Under the pieces are notes generated by a model, which saw nothing but the letters and a program-made list of their open reading frames with translations, did not search any database and was not told the DNA's origin. A program made the position numbers and the translations under genes. This document shows, piece by piece, positions 9,131-18,843 of a DNA stretch of 64,000 nt. Position 1 is the stretch's first letter, and the number at the start of each line of letters is the position of its first letter. The stretch is from Undibacterium hunanense (GTDB lineage Bacteria; Pseudomonadota; Gammaproteobacteria; Burkholderiales; Burkholderiaceae_D). The stretch lies in assembly GCF_014284335.1 (NCBI RefSeq), contig NZ_JACOGF010000002.1:186001-250000 (forward strand), read 5' to 3'.

Positions 9131-9204
9131 GGTCTGCTGAGGGATAGGTGAATGGTAGCTTAAAGTGCAATTTAACTAATTTTGGTGCAATGCACAAAAA
9201 ATGC

Positions 9205-9232
9205 TTGACCTTTTGGATTCTGCGTGTAAAAT
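9205..9232 (+). promoter_or_regulatory. Sigma-70 promoter of the phasin gene
   Basis: TTGACC at 9205-9210 and TAAAAT at 9227-9232 are separated by 16 bases. The start of transcription would be about 9239, leaving an 80-base leader before the ATG at 9319. The leader includes the ribosome site CGGAGAATG just before the gene. Phasin genes are usually strongly expressed, in keeping with this near-consensus promoter. Confidence 0.55.
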
Positions 9233-9318
9233 CGTATTTGTTGCGGTGCACCATTCAAGAATTAACGGAAAGCGCTGCCGATTTTGATTCCACCTAATTC
9301 CATTTACCGGAGAATGTT

Positions 9319-9882
9319 ATGACTACCAATACACCAGAACAATTTATCGCTGCTACCAAAGCCAACCTGGAAGCCCAATTCGCTTCCCTGACTTCCCTGA
9401 ACAAGAAAGCCTTTGAAGGTCTGGAGCAGTTGTTTGCCCTGAACGTCAATGCTGCCAAAGCCAGTTTCGAAGAAGGTACAGCTGCTGCCAAGCAATTGAT
9501 CGGCGCCAAAGATCCACAAGAATTTTTCTCCCTGACTGCAGCGCAAGCACAACCAAATGCAGAAAAAGCACTGGCTTATGGCCGTCACCTGGCAAGCATC
9601 ACAACAGCAACTCAGCAAGAATTCACTAAAGCAGTTGAAGCGCACATCGCTGAAACAAACACTAAAGTGATTTCCCTGATCGACGAAGTCACTAAAAATG
9701 CACCAGCCGGTTCCGAACAAGCTGTGACAGCCCTGAAATCCGTTGTTGGCAACATCAACGCCGGTTACGAACAACTGTCTAAAACAACCAAGCAAGCTGT
9801 TCAGACTCTGGAAGAAAACCTGAGCAAAGCTACTCAGCAATTTACACAAGCGGCTGAAAAAGCAACTGCTAAAAAGAAGTAA
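9319..9882 (+). CDS. phaP: Phasin family protein (PHB granule-associated)
   Basis: The 187-residue protein is almost entirely amphipathic helix, rich in Ala, Glu, Lys and Gln and free of Cys and Trp. It begins T-P-E-Q-F-I-A-A-T-K-A-N-L-E and contains F-E-G-L-E-Q-L-F-A-L-N-V-N-A-A-K-A and A-K-D-P-Q-E-F-F-S-L-T, hallmarks of betaproteobacterial phasins. The tail is lysine-rich (A-T-A-K-K-K). Phasins coat polyhydroxyalkanoate granules and limit their coalescence. Codon use is strongly biased, which together with the good promoter suggests high expression. A thiolase that could start PHB synthesis lies 3.5 kb away. Confidence 0.92.
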   Translation: MTTNTPEQFIAATKANLEAQFASLTSLNKKAFEGLEQLFALNVNAAKASFEEGTAAAKQLIGAKDPQEFFSLTAAQAQPNAEKALAYGRHLASITTATQQEFTKAVEAHIAETNTKVISLIDEVTKNAPAGSEQAVTALKSVVGNINAGYEQLSKTTKQAVQTLEENLSKATQQFTQAAEKATAKKK

Positions 9883-9928
9883 TTAGCAATTGATGTTTCA
9901 GACCCAATGCAAATTGGGTTGCAGTATA

Positions 9929-9962
9929 AAAATCCCCTGATGCTCGCATGAGGGGATTTTTT
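9929..9962 (+). terminator. Rho-independent terminator of the phasin gene
   Basis: AAATCCCCT pairs with AGGGGATTT around the loop at about 9938-9950 and is followed by a T run to 9962. It lies 46 bases after the phasin stop and faces the end of the next, leftward gene, so it may act in both directions. Confidence 0.85.
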
Positions 9963-9993
9963 CATGTCTGCTCAAAACTTAATGGTTCAAAAC

Positions 9994-10380
9994 TTAAGTT
10001 TGAGCCTGTGCTGGCTTACCCATTAAGTAAATCAGGTAGAGCACGACGCAGGCAGCATCGAAAAAGCCGGCAGGATGCAGGCCCTGCAAGGCTGGCTCGG
10101 TCCAGTTGATTGCCAGCATGACGACCAGCCCCAATTTTTCTGTCGCTGCCGCCAGTAAAATTGCCCGGCGTGCCTGTACCTGTTTCACCGCATGGATGAT
10201 CAGCGCGCCAACTACAAAGGCCATCAAGCCCCAGTGACGCGCAAAAAACAGGCCGGTCACGTCACCTACCTGCATGCCGGATGCCTGCAAGAACAGGGTG
10301 GGGGCCAGAAACTGCAAGCCCGCCAGCATGGTGACGGCCCCGCTGACATACAGTATTTTGCGTATGGTTTTTTCTTGCAT
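9994..10380 (-). CDS. Small four-helix membrane protein of unknown function
   Basis: The 128-residue protein has four predicted membrane helices (about 8-28, 44-64, 73-92, 102-121) and short loops. The shape, with R-K-I-L-Y-V-S-G-A-V near the start, F-F-A-R-H-W-G between helices 1 and 2 and F-F-D-A-A-C-V-V-L-Y in the last helix, recalls the small DUF4345/DoxX-like membrane families. I would not assign it firmly. The start is certain: AAGGAGG lies just upstream of the ATG at 10380. It follows the sulfatase gene by 53 bases on the same strand and may be co-transcribed with it. Confidence 0.7.
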   Translation of the reverse strand: MQEKTIRKILYVSGAVTMLAGLQFLAPTLFLQASGMQVGDVTGLFFARHWGLMAFVVGALIIHAVKQVQARRAILLAAATEKLGLVVMLAINWTEPALQGLHPAGFFDAACVVLYLIYLMGKPAQAQT

Positions 10381-10433
10381 GTACGCCTCCTTTTTTATTC
10401 AAACTTGTTTGTGTTTGTTATTTTTGTAAAACT

Positions 10434-12236
10434 TCAGGCCTTTACTCCTTGATGATACAAGAACGCTGGCCCCGGTAATTCCCGGCCCAGATCGGCACCG
10501 ACTTCCGCAGTGATCAGTGTATTCAATCTCTTGTTCAAGTCCAGCAGCAAGTCTTTGTGTTGTTCCGGGTTGGCCGCCATATTGGTGATTTCATTCGGGT
10601 CTGTCTGCGTATCGTAAAGCTCCAGCTGGTTACGGGTGCTCAGGTTTTGCCAGTCACGTGGCTGGTGATGATCGGAGGGTTTGAAATACCGGGCAAATTT
10701 ATAGCGGCCATCATGGATACCGCGAAACAGCGCCGGATTGTCCAGGCTGGGTAAGAATTGCCCGCTTTCAAAACCGATGAAGAGTGAACTCAGCCGGCTA
10801 TAGGTCTTGCCGGTTTTTGCGCCCTTGCGGGTGAATTCCGGGTCCATATACAGGGGCACGCCATAGTTGAACAGGATGCCTTTCCTGTCGCGTTCCGTGC
10901 TTGCGCCTGCCGTGCTGATGGCAGCGCTGATATCTATTCCCTTCAGGTAAGGGTATTTTTCTGCCGTCGCACGGGCATCGACACCAGCCATACCCAGTAT
11001 GGTTGGAACAAGGTCGATATGCGAACCCAGCGCATTCGTCATCCTGCCGCCTGCCACATCCGGGTGGCGCACGATGAAGGGCAGGCGCATGTTTTCCTTG
11101 TACATGAAGGGGCCTTTCTGGCGTAATTTGTGTGCACCAGCCATTTCCCCGTGATCTGAGGTATAGATGACGATGGTGTCCTTGTCCATACCCAGGTTTT
11201 TCAAGGCCTGCAAGACCGTCATTGCATGGCTGTCGACATCACGCACGCAATTGAAGTAATAGCTTTGATAGGCGCGCCAGGCAGCTTCGTCATCCGGATC
11301 CATATGCCCATACAGCCAGTTGCACATGTTCATGTAGGAAGTGGTGGCCCAGGGTTTGCCGTTTAACTGGTCCTGGTAATAACTGTCCGGCAAGGGCAGG
11401 TCCCAGTTCTTGTCATAGACACCACCGGTTGGCGGTGCGGACAAGGGCGACAGCATATTGCGCTGTTGCCGGCTCGCTAGCTGTTTATCGCCGGTGCTGA
11501 CATACATGACATCATGCGGATTGACAAAATTCACTGCCAGAAACCAGGGTTGTTTGTCGCGCATATTACGCATCTCGCGTCCCTTGCTACCCAGCCATTG
11601 CACGGCATTACTGGCAATCTGCCCGTCATAGCGATAGCCGGTCCAGGTCGAACCATGTGGGTCGCCATCGGCGTTATAGTCAGAAAAGCCATAAGGCTCA
11701 AGCGCATTTTCTGTGGTCGGGTAAGGTCCATATACCAGGCCGGGGTCGGCGCGCAGATGACTCAAATGCCATTTGCCCTTGTAGGCAGTGTAATAGCCCT
11801 GTGCTCTTAACAAATGCCCAAGGCTGGGCAAGCCATCTGCCAGTTGCGGGAAAGACGGTGGTGCATCGACATTTGCCGTCATCTGCGTGTGCTGGGTATG
11901 CTGGCCAAAATACATATTCGAGCGCGATGGTGAACAGGGCGTGGTATTCGCGTGGAAATTCGTCATGCCCGTGCCTTGTTCCAGCAACATTTCATGCGCT
12001 GACAGCCCCAGGCCAGACGGCAGGTCTTGCCAGTGGCGTAGCTGGTCATTCACGATCAGCAAGATATTCGGCCGGCGCTGGCGCAGCCCCCCGGCAGACA
12101 TTGCACCAGGTACATTGGGTATGCTGCGCGGTCTCTGCTGTTTGTCAGCCGCAGCACCTATGGTGGCGCCAAGACCAACGCTGGCCATCGCTGCCAGTAC
12201 TTTTCTGCGACTGATGTTGTTTTCCTGATTTGTCAT
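10434..12236 (-). CDS. Tat-exported sulfatase
   Basis: This 600-residue type I sulfatase hydrolyses sulfate esters, but its substrate is unknown. The N-terminus has a twin-arginine signal (S-R-R-K-V-L-A-A-M), so the folded enzyme is exported. The maturation motif C-S-P-S-R is at residues 101-105, where Cys101 is the residue converted to formylglycine by FGE-type enzymes. I-L-L-I-V-N-D-Q supplies the first metal-binding Asp, and Y-T-S-D-H-G-E-M-A-G-A-H and G-K-W-H are the other family motifs. Length and motifs fit choline-sulfatase or arylsulfatase-like enzymes. The LysR regulator is divergent 126 bases away and is the likely controller. No FGE or anaerobic maturase gene is in the window. Confidence 0.9.
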   Translation of the reverse strand: MTNQENNISRRKVLAAMASVGLGATIGAAADKQQRPRSIPNVPGAMSAGGLRQRRPNILLIVNDQLRHWQDLPSGLGLSAHEMLLEQGTGMTNFHANTTPCSPSRSNMYFGQHTQHTQMTANVDAPPSFPQLADGLPSLGHLLRAQGYYTAYKGKWHLSHLRADPGLVYGPYPTTENALEPYGFSDYNADGDPHGSTWTGYRYDGQIASNAVQWLGSKGREMRNMRDKQPWFLAVNFVNPHDVMYVSTGDKQLASRQQRNMLSPLSAPPTGGVYDKNWDLPLPDSYYQDQLNGKPWATTSYMNMCNWLYGHMDPDDEAAWRAYQSYYFNCVRDVDSHAMTVLQALKNLGMDKDTIVIYTSDHGEMAGAHKLRQKGPFMYKENMRLPFIVRHPDVAGGRMTNALGSHIDLVPTILGMAGVDARATAEKYPYLKGIDISAAISTAGASTERDRKGILFNYGVPLYMDPEFTRKGAKTGKTYSRLSSLFIGFESGQFLPSLDNPALFRGIHDGRYKFARYFKPSDHHQPRDWQNLSTRNQLELYDTQTDPNEITNMAANPEQHKDLLLDLNKRLNTLITAEVGADLGRELPGPAFLYHQGVKA

Positions 12237-12362
12237 CTTGTCTCCACCTGAGCTCGTCGCTACTGTTGATACAGGCCAGTGTGGGATACCTGAGTAGATG
12301 TGTCCAATGCATTATAATTATCATCTCAATGCTAAAAAAGTATGGCTTGCCATGCATTTGTG

Positions 12363-13256
12363 ATGAACCTCAACAAGCTCAAACATGTGGTGGCGCTGGC
12401 AGAGCAAGGCAATTTTGCCCGGGCGGCAGACAAGCTCAATCTCAGTCAGCCGGCATTAAGCCGCAGCATTTCTGGCCTGGAAGATGAACTGGGCATACGC
12501 CTGTTTGACCGTGACCAGGCTGGCGCCACCGTCACGGCTGCTGGCCGGCAACTGGTGACACGGGCGCGTGATTTGTTGTATGCCGCAAATAATCTCAGGC
12601 AAGAGATGGCGCAATTGCGCGATTGTGAAAGCGGTCAGATTGTCTTTGGGGCCGGGCCTTTCCCGGCGAACAGTTTTCTGCCTGCGGTGCTGACAGAGCT
12701 GGCCATCACCTATCCACGCATGCGTACGGTGCTGGAAGTGAACAACAGCGACACCTTGATGGAACACCTGCTGGCCGAGAAGCTGGAATTTTTCATCGCT
12801 GATACCCGCACGGTCCGCCCCAACAAGCACGTCAAGGTCAGGCATCTGACACAACAGGCTGGTGGTCTGTATTGCCGTCGTGAGCACCCACTCGCAACGA
12901 AAACACTGTTGAACAGACATGATCTGCAAAGTGCCAGCTACGCCAGCGTATATCTGGCGGATATTTTCCTGCCATCCCTGCGCAAGGCGTTTGGCCTGGA
13001 AGCTGGCCAGGATTTGCCACTGGTGACCACCTGCGACAATATTTATGTCTTGAAGCAGGTAGTCATGCACAGCGATGCCATCCTCTTGTGCACCCATGCA
13101 GCAGTGGTAAAAGAGTTGGAAGAAGGTGATCTGGTCGAGTTAAAAGTGGATGGCTGGCATGCCATTCATGCCGAAATTGGTGTGGTCAGTCTGGAACGGC
13201 GCAGCCTGTCGCCGATGGCGGACCTGGTGCTGGCCAAAGTGGCCGGGCATATTTAA
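12363..13256 (+). CDS. LysR-family transcriptional regulator
   Basis: The protein is 297 residues from ATG 12363. An upstream ATG at 12342 would add seven residues that do not belong to the fold. Residues 1-60 are the winged helix-turn-helix: L-K-H-V-V-A-L-A-E-Q-G-N-F-A-R-A-A-D-K-L then L-S-Q-P-A-L-S-R-S-I. The remaining residues form the periplasmic-binding-protein-like effector domain (G-Q-I-V-F-G-A-G-P-F-P, then M-E-H-L-L-A-E-K-L-E-F-F-I-A-D). It is divergent from the sulfatase gene, the usual arrangement of a LysR regulator with its target. Its coinducer is unknown. Confidence 0.9.
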   Translation: MNLNKLKHVVALAEQGNFARAADKLNLSQPALSRSISGLEDELGIRLFDRDQAGATVTAAGRQLVTRARDLLYAANNLRQEMAQLRDCESGQIVFGAGPFPANSFLPAVLTELAITYPRMRTVLEVNNSDTLMEHLLAEKLEFFIADTRTVRPNKHVKVRHLTQQAGGLYCRREHPLATKTLLNRHDLQSASYASVYLADIFLPSLRKAFGLEAGQDLPLVTTCDNIYVLKQVVMHSDAILLCTHAAVVKELEEGDLVELKVDGWHAIHAEIGVVSLERRSLSPMADLVLAKVAGHI

Positions 13257-13390
13257 AAATCATCTTTTTGCACGCATCAACTCATCGCGGGTCGAGCAAT
13301 GGTAAGCTAGAGGATGTATTCTATATGCAGGATTAGCAGCATTTGTTTGACCATCCCAATGCCCTCAGAGGTAAAACCAGGAGAATTCAT

Positions 13391-14566
13391 ATGCAAGACG
13401 TGGTAATCGTAGCTGCAGGCCGTACTGCAGTAGGTAAATTTGGCGGCTCTTTGGCAAAAACGGCTGCTTCCGAACTGGGCGCCCATGTCATCAAGGCCTT
13501 GCTGGCAAAAACCGGCATCAGTGGCGATCTCATCAATGAAGTCATCCTCGGTCAGGTGCTGACTGCCGGTGTCGGCCAGAATGCCGCACGTCAGGCAGTC
13601 ATCAAGTCCGGTTTGCCGGACATGGTGCCAGCCTTCACCATCAACAAGGTATGCGGTAGCGGTTTGAAAGCGACGCATCTGGCGGCGCAGGCCATCAAGG
13701 CGGGTGATGCAGACATCATCATCGCCGGTGGTCAGGAAAACATGAGTGCTTCCCCGCACGTATTGAACGGTTCCCGCGATGGTTTCCGTATGGGCGACGC
13801 CAAACTGGTCGATACCATGATCGTTGACGGTCTGTGGGATGTGTATAACCAGTACCACATGGGCATCACTGCCGAAAACGTCGCCAAAAAATTCGGTGTC
13901 ACCCGTGAAGAGCAAGACCTGTTTGCCCTGGCTTCCCAAAACAAGGCAGAAGCCGCGCAAAAGGCTGGCAAGTTCAAGGATGAAATCATTCCTTTTGAAC
14001 TGGTCAGCAAAAAAGGCACAACCGTTTTTGACAGCGACGAATTCATCAAGCATGGCACTACGCTGGAATCGCTGGCATCGCTGCGCCCTGCCTTCGACAA
14101 AAATGGCACAGTCACTGCCGGTAATGCATCTGGCCTGAACGACGGTGCTGCTGCTGTCATCATGATGTCCGCCAAAAAAGCGGAGGAACTCGGTTTGCCA
14201 GTGCTGGCACGCATCAAGGCTTATTCATCTGCCGGTATCGACCCGACCATCATGGGCATGGGACCCGTCCCTGCGACTCAGTTGTGCCTGAAAAAAGCCG
14301 GCTGGACGCATCAGGATCTGGATCTGATGGAAATCAATGAAGCCTTTGCTGCACAGGCTATCGGCGTCAACAAGGAAATGGGCTGGGATACCAGCAAGAT
14401 CAACGTCAACGGCGGTGCGATTGCAATTGGCCACCCTATTGGCGCATCCGGTGCCCGCATCCTGGTCAGCCTGATCCATGAAATGATACGTCGCGATGCC
14501 AAAAAAGGCCTGGCGAGTTTGTGTATTGGCGGCGGTATGGGCGTAGCGCTGGCGATAGAGCGCTAA
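13391..14566 (+). CDS. Acetyl-CoA C-acetyltransferase (thiolase)
   Basis: The enzyme condenses two acetyl-CoA to acetoacetyl-CoA, or the reverse, feeding PHB synthesis or ketone/fatty-acid breakdown. It is 391 residues from ATG 13391, chosen for the AGGAG ribosome site seven bases upstream; a longer frame from 13343 lacks one. All catalytic residues are present: Cys88 in N-K-V-C-G-S-G, His348 in G-H-P-I-G-A-S-G and Cys378 in S-L-C-I-G-G-G. Length and motifs match the biosynthetic thiolases PhaA/AtoB. It stands alone with its own terminator, not beside phaB or phaC, so the PhaA role is only likely. Confidence 0.93.
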   Translation: MQDVVIVAAGRTAVGKFGGSLAKTAASELGAHVIKALLAKTGISGDLINEVILGQVLTAGVGQNAARQAVIKSGLPDMVPAFTINKVCGSGLKATHLAAQAIKAGDADIIIAGGQENMSASPHVLNGSRDGFRMGDAKLVDTMIVDGLWDVYNQYHMGITAENVAKKFGVTREEQDLFALASQNKAEAAQKAGKFKDEIIPFELVSKKGTTVFDSDEFIKHGTTLESLASLRPAFDKNGTVTAGNASGLNDGAAAVIMMSAKKAEELGLPVLARIKAYSSAGIDPTIMGMGPVPATQLCLKKAGWTHQDLDLMEINEAFAAQAIGVNKEMGWDTSKINVNGGAIAIGHPIGASGARILVSLIHEMIRRDAKKGLASLCIGGGMGVALAIER

Positions 14567-14592
14567 GCCAGATTGCACTGCTTTCACTTATG

Positions 14593-14624
14593 AACCCCGC
14601 TGTATGTATTCAGCGGGGTTTTTT
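14593..14624 (+). terminator. Rho-independent terminator of the thiolase gene
   Basis: AACCCCGCTG pairs with CAGCGGGGTT around an 8-base loop and is followed by a run of T to 14624. It is 26 bases after the stop codon. Stem, loop and T tract are textbook. Confidence 0.9.
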
Positions 14625-14732
14625 ATCGCCTGGTCAAAGCAAGACGGACATACATTGTTGCTAGTCATGCATGACACGTGCTAGAGTCAGCCCGCTCCAG
14701 ACCATGTCTGCCACGAACCGGGTTCATTGCAA

Positions 14733-16196
14733 ATGAAGAAAGTCCTTTTCCCTTTAGCATGTCTGTCCTTGTTAGGCTACGTAACACAGGCAGTTGCGGA
14801 TGATACTGCCGCGATCGCTGAACACATACGCCATGTAGAGAATGGCCTGCTGCCACCGGCCGTGATCAAGGGCAGGCCCGTGCAGCCCATGCGTTTATCT
14901 GATCGGATGGAAGCACTCAAGGTACCAGGCATCAGTATCGCACTCATCAATCACGGCAAAATTGAATGGGCGCGCGGCTACGGCTATGCCGACCTGGCCA
15001 GCAAACGGCCAGTGACGGTCGAAACCAGGTTCCAGGCTGCATCCATCAGTAAATCGGTGACAGCCATGGCGGCATTGGCCCTGGTTGAACGCGGCACGCT
15101 GAGTCTGGACGGTGACGTTAATCAGCAACTGGTGTCATGGAAGCTGCCCGCGAATGCCTATACTGCCCAGCAGGCAGTTACTCTGCGCGGGCTGTTAAGC
15201 CATACTGCCGGTGTGAATGTGCATGGTTTTCAGGGTTATGCATACAACCAAGACGTACCTACTTTGCTGCAAATTCTGGACGGTAAAAAGCCGGCCAATT
15301 CTGCTGCTGTCAGGGTGACTGCCTTGCCTGGCAGTGCCTGGAGTTATTCTGGTGGCGGGTATTCCATAGTCCAGCTATTGATGACAGATACCACGCAGGA
15401 AAGCTTTCCCGCCTTGATGAAAAAAATCGTGCTCGACAAGCTGGGCATGACACACAGCAGTTTTGAGTTACCTGCCCAGTGGCAGGCCATGACGGCTTCT
15501 GCCTATCTGGCCGATGGCAAACCTGTGTCTGGCAACTGGCACCGATATCCTGAACTGGCAGCAGCAGGTTTGTGGACGACGCCATCAGATCTGGCACGCT
15601 TTGCCATCGAGATACAGCAAAGCAGTGCAGGCAAATCGAATAAAGTACTGTCACAGGAAATGACCAGGAAAATGCTGACGCGCAGCAAGCTCAGTGACTA
15701 TGGTCTGGGCCTGTTTGTGGGGGCGGTCAGGGATGAGCATGAGAGCTTTGGTCACACTGGTGGCAACATGGGTATTCGCACCATGATGACTGCCTTCAAC
15801 AGCACTGGCCAGGGCGCAACCCTGATGACGAATAGCGACAATGGCGCAGAACTGATACAGGAAGTTTTGCGTGCCATCTCGGTAGAATATGGCTGGACCG
15901 ATTACCGGGTCATAGAAAAAGTGGCTGTCGCCGGCGATGCCGGGGAATATAAAAAATTTGCAGGTGAATATGCCGTAGCCAGTTTTCCTGTTGTCGTCAC
16001 TGCGGATGGTGATCGTCTGCACATCAAGGCCCAGCCCCTGGGTGCTTTCCAGCAAGAGCTGTTTCCGGATGTGAACGGTAACTACTTTATGCTGAACAAT
16101 GACGTTACTGTACATTTTGAAAAAGATGCCAGCGGTATCGTAACCGGCATGACCGTTCACGGAAAAAACAAATCCAGTGGCAAGAAGATCAAATGA
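14733..16196 (+). CDS. Serine hydrolase of the beta-lactamase/penicillin-binding superfamily
   Basis: The protein is 487 residues from ATG 14733; a TTG at 14727 in frame is less likely. A signal peptide ends near A-V-A-D. The nucleophile motif S-I-S-K is at residues 104-107, followed by Y-S-G (S-Y-S-G-G-G-Y-S) as the second element and H-T-G-G near residue 345. These are the class C beta-lactamase/DD-peptidase/esterase (EstB) motifs. A C-terminal extension of about 100 residues is a small beta-rich domain seen in several periplasmic hydrolases of this family, so it is probably an esterase or peptidase and not a resistance enzyme. It is followed by a terminator shared with the convergent HupE-like gene. 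Confidence 0.85.
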   Translation: MKKVLFPLACLSLLGYVTQAVADDTAAIAEHIRHVENGLLPPAVIKGRPVQPMRLSDRMEALKVPGISIALINHGKIEWARGYGYADLASKRPVTVETRFQAASISKSVTAMAALALVERGTLSLDGDVNQQLVSWKLPANAYTAQQAVTLRGLLSHTAGVNVHGFQGYAYNQDVPTLLQILDGKKPANSAAVRVTALPGSAWSYSGGGYSIVQLLMTDTTQESFPALMKKIVLDKLGMTHSSFELPAQWQAMTASAYLADGKPVSGNWHRYPELAAAGLWTTPSDLARFAIEIQQSSAGKSNKVLSQEMTRKMLTRSKLSDYGLGLFVGAVRDEHESFGHTGGNMGIRTMMTAFNSTGQGATLMTNSDNGAELIQEVLRAISVEYGWTDYRVIEKVAVAGDAGEYKKFAGEYAVASFPVVVTADGDRLHIKAQPLGAFQQELFPDVNGNYFMLNNDVTVHFEKDASGIVTGMTVHGKNKSSGKKIK

Positions 16197-16232
16197 CGGC
16201 AAATCGAAACCAGCTCAAGCGCAGGTCTTTGT

Positions 16233-16280
16233 AAAAAATCCCGGACCAATGATCACTGACCATTGAGTCCGGGATTTTTT
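16233..16280. terminator. Bidirectional terminator
   Basis: AAAAAATCCCGGA (16233-16245) pairs with TCCGGGATTTTTT (16268-16280), and the loop itself contains a weaker inner repeat (CCAATG/CATTG). With A and T runs on the two sides, it can end transcription of both the serine hydrolase gene (+) and the HupE-like operon (-). Confidence 0.8.
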
Positions 16281-16364
16281 ATGCAGATATCTGCATCAGG
16301 CATTCACCTTGTCCTGTCGCTGGATGAACAGAATGAACAGAATTAACAGATACATCGCGCGGTG

Positions 16365-17519
16365 CTAGGAAATAAGACGCATATTAAAGGCACGTTCAAT
16401 AAACCAGACCAGGGCGATGATGATGATCAACCCTGACCCCACTTGCACGATGGCACGCTGATACAGCCAGTGGCGGCGCAGCAGGAAAGCCAGCGGCAGA
16501 AACCCCGCAACGATGGTCAACTGGCCAATTTCCACGCCCAGGTTAAAGCCGACTAAGGCCATGACCAGCGCCGATTGCGGCAAGCCCAGGTCAGCCAGTA
16601 CACTGGCGAAACCAAAGCCATGGATCAGGCCGAAGCTGAATGCGACCAACCAGCGCCGTCCCTGAAACAGCGGGAACAGATTATTCAGTGCCGCCAGGAT
16701 GACCGATGCCGCAATGGCCGATTCCACCAGGCGCGATGGCAGTGCCAGCAGATTCAGTGCAGCCAGTGTCAGGGTAATCGAATGCGCTACGGTAAATGCC
16801 GTGACGATTTTCAAGACATCGATTGCTGCGACTTTAAAACTGCTGGCCGCTTCCCATTTGCCTGCCTGTAGTACCAGCACTGCGGGCAATAACAGCGATA
16901 GCAAAAACAGGATGTGATCAAAACCTATCCATATATGCCAGATGCCATGGAAGATGTAGTCAGTAAACTGCTTCCACTTGCTCACTTCATTCAGTACAAA
17001 TTGCTGACTGGCTGCATCGGGACTGAAAATGGCAGTCGCCGTGATGCCATCCTTGTTGACCAGGCGCAGCAAGCCCTTGTGCTGGGGATCCAGATCAAAA
17101 AAAAGCTGATATTGAACGGTGATTTTTTCAGCATTGCAGTCACTGTCGAACATCAACACGGTATAGGCACCATCGCTATGCTGGTCTATCAATTGTTGTC
17201 TGGTAGTCAGCGTACATGGTTTGTCACCGGCAGTAATTTTCAGGCGCGCCAGCGCATAGGCGGCAATATCAGCATGCTTGTTGCGTACTTCATCCCAGGT
17301 CAGTTCACCGTTGCCGTCTTCATCCAGTCCTATCGCAAAATCCAGGTCACGCAGGGCAATATCCCATTGACCGTGTATGCCGGATTGACCGGCGCGCAAG
17401 CTCAGGTAACTGTCGCTGGGTTTGTGGGCATGGGCGGGCAGGCAAAAAATGCTGGACAGGCCAAACAGCAATGCCAGCATCATGTTGCGCGCAAATTGCG
17501 CATGCAGGCGATACATCAT
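16365..17519 (-). CDS. HupE/UreJ-like membrane protein with a secreted EF-hand N-terminal domain
   Basis: The protein has 384 residues. A signal peptide ends near A-H-A-H-K-P. The extracytoplasmic domain that follows (about 33-190) contains a perfect 12-residue EF-hand loop at 66-77, with D66, D68, N70, G71, L73 and E77. From about residue 195 there are six to seven membrane helices beginning G-I-W-H-I-W-I-G-F-D-H-I-L-F-L-L-S, the signature of the HupE/UreJ_2 family, whose relatives move nickel or cobalt. The His/Asp cluster H-x-x-x-G-x-D-H is the metal-contact candidate. Its ATG overlaps the stop of the TPR gene by four bases (ATGA), so translation is probably coupled. It is the last gene of the four-gene cluster. 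Confidence 0.8.
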   Translation of the reverse strand: MMYRLHAQFARNMMLALLFGLSSIFCLPAHAHKPSDSYLSLRAGQSGIHGQWDIALRDLDFAIGLDEDGNGELTWDEVRNKHADIAAYALARLKITAGDKPCTLTTRQQLIDQHSDGAYTVLMFDSDCNAEKITVQYQLFFDLDPQHKGLLRLVNKDGITATAIFSPDAASQQFVLNEVSKWKQFTDYIFHGIWHIWIGFDHILFLLSLLLPAVLVLQAGKWEAASSFKVAAIDVLKIVTAFTVAHSITLTLAALNLLALPSRLVESAIAASVILAALNNLFPLFQGRRWLVAFSFGLIHGFGFASVLADLGLPQSALVMALVGFNLGVEIGQLTIVAGFLPLAFLLRRHWLYQRAIVQVGSGLIIIIALVWFIERAFNMRLIS

Positions 17520-18715
17520 GGCTGTACTCCCAGTTTGGCGAGCGTGGGTTTCAGGGTGATGTCTTCCAGTTTGTTTTGCTTGAGCCAGGTCAGTCCATCC
17601 ACAGCCGATTGCTGGCCCTGCGGGTTTTGCGCGGCAGCTTCCAGCAAGATGCGCAGATCAGCCGCTTCTTTCTGTATGGCCCAGTTCAACTGTGCCAGTT
17701 TCAATGCGATAGCCGGGCGCTTGTTCAACAGCAGTTCATAACGTGCCTGTTCACGCTGGTGCACAGTATCACCGCGCAGCATGGCCGCTTCAAAACGTTG
17801 ATCCAGTAAATTGATTTGCTCGACTGCTGCCGGCGACTTTTGTGCCTGTAGCGCCAGCGCATAACGCAATAGCAAGGCATCGACCTTGGTTTTGCTTTTT
17901 AACAGCGTAACGACTTCTGCCGGTCTTTGCTGATCAAGTAAAAAATCGGCATACGAACCCAGCAGATAACTATCCGGCGATCCTGATTCTGATCCCAACA
18001 TCAGGGCCGTTTGATACCAGGTCGCGGTAGCCCTGGCATCACCCAGGCGGGCTGCCATTTCAGCCAGCAATGTGGTCACCCAGATTTTTGTGCCCGTGTC
18101 AGTATCTGCATTCTTTTCATATTTCTTGTACGCAGCACTGAGCGCAGCATAACTGCTGGCGGCTTCGCCGTTCAGGCTGCCGATATTGTGCAGGCAGGTC
18201 AGGGTAATCAATTCGGGTGCGAGTGGATACAGATGCATGCAACTGGCTTTGGCCTGGGCAAACTGGCCCTGTACCTGCAAGACGGTGGCACGGGTCAGCC
18301 AGGCCTGGGCATTATCCCTGTCCTGCTTGAGGACGCTATTCAGGTCTGCCAGTGCCGCTGGGAACTGGTGCGTGCTTTGCAATATGGTGGCGCGCAGCAC
18401 CAGTACGGCGATGGGGGGATTGGGCAGGTTCCACCAGGGTTTCAATGCGGCCTGCGCATATCCCAGGTAGCGCGGATCGCCGTCATTGCGCGCAGCATTG
18501 ATATAGGCCTGCGCCAGTTCTGCAGCTATCGCGGGGTCCGCCGGTTTTTCTGCCAGGCGCCTGCGTAATTCAGTAAAGGCACGTTGGGCCGGGTCTGTGC
18601 GTCGCGGCAATTGTTCCAGCACCTGTTTGCCATTGCTGGGGATATAGGGCGTTGCCTGTGCAGCAAAGCCCAGCAAGGCAAAACAGATAAAACCGGATGT
18701 CAGCAATAAACGCAT
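17516..18715 (-). CDS. Secreted tetratricopeptide-repeat protein
   Basis: The protein has 399 residues with an N-terminal signal peptide (L-L-L-T-S-G-F-I-C-F-A-L-L-G-F-A-A-Q-A). Much of the rest is paired helices. The clearest TPR-like units are around F-P-A-A-L-A-D-L-N-S-V-L-K-Q-D-R-D-N-A-Q-A-W-L-T-R-A, then Q-G-Q-F-A-Q-A-K-A-S-C and a Y-A-D-F-L-L-D-Q-Q-R-P-A-E-V unit. TPR proteins hold partner proteins together, so a periplasmic scaffold is likely. It is translationally coupled to the HupE-like gene (4-base overlap) and lies 128 bases after the lipoprotein gene on the same strand. Confidence 0.75.
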   Translation of the reverse strand: MRLLLTSGFICFALLGFAAQATPYIPSNGKQVLEQLPRRTDPAQRAFTELRRRLAEKPADPAIAAELAQAYINAARNDGDPRYLGYAQAALKPWWNLPNPPIAVLVLRATILQSTHQFPAALADLNSVLKQDRDNAQAWLTRATVLQVQGQFAQAKASCMHLYPLAPELITLTCLHNIGSLNGEAASSYAALSAAYKKYEKNADTDTGTKIWVTTLLAEMAARLGDARATATWYQTALMLGSESGSPDSYLLGSYADFLLDQQRPAEVVTLLKSKTKVDALLLRYALALQAQKSPAAVEQINLLDQRFEAAMLRGDTVHQREQARYELLLNKRPAIALKLAQLNWAIQKEAADLRILLEAAAQNPQGQQSAVDGLTWLKQNKLEDITLKPTLAKLGVQP

Positions 18716-18843
18716 ATAAAGAATCTATTGAATTGGGTCTGGAATATTATTTAGCAGAGAGATTAATGCGAGCCTGATGCTTTGTATTCAACTGCAAGAA
18801 TACAAAACCCCAGGCCCGGTCTTCTACAGCAGGCAGGCATACA

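Noticed and set aside
14733..16196. Serine hydrolase as an AmpC beta-lactamase
   Set aside because: It carries a 100-residue extra C-terminal domain and lacks a neighbouring ampR. The motifs also fit esterases and DD-peptidases.
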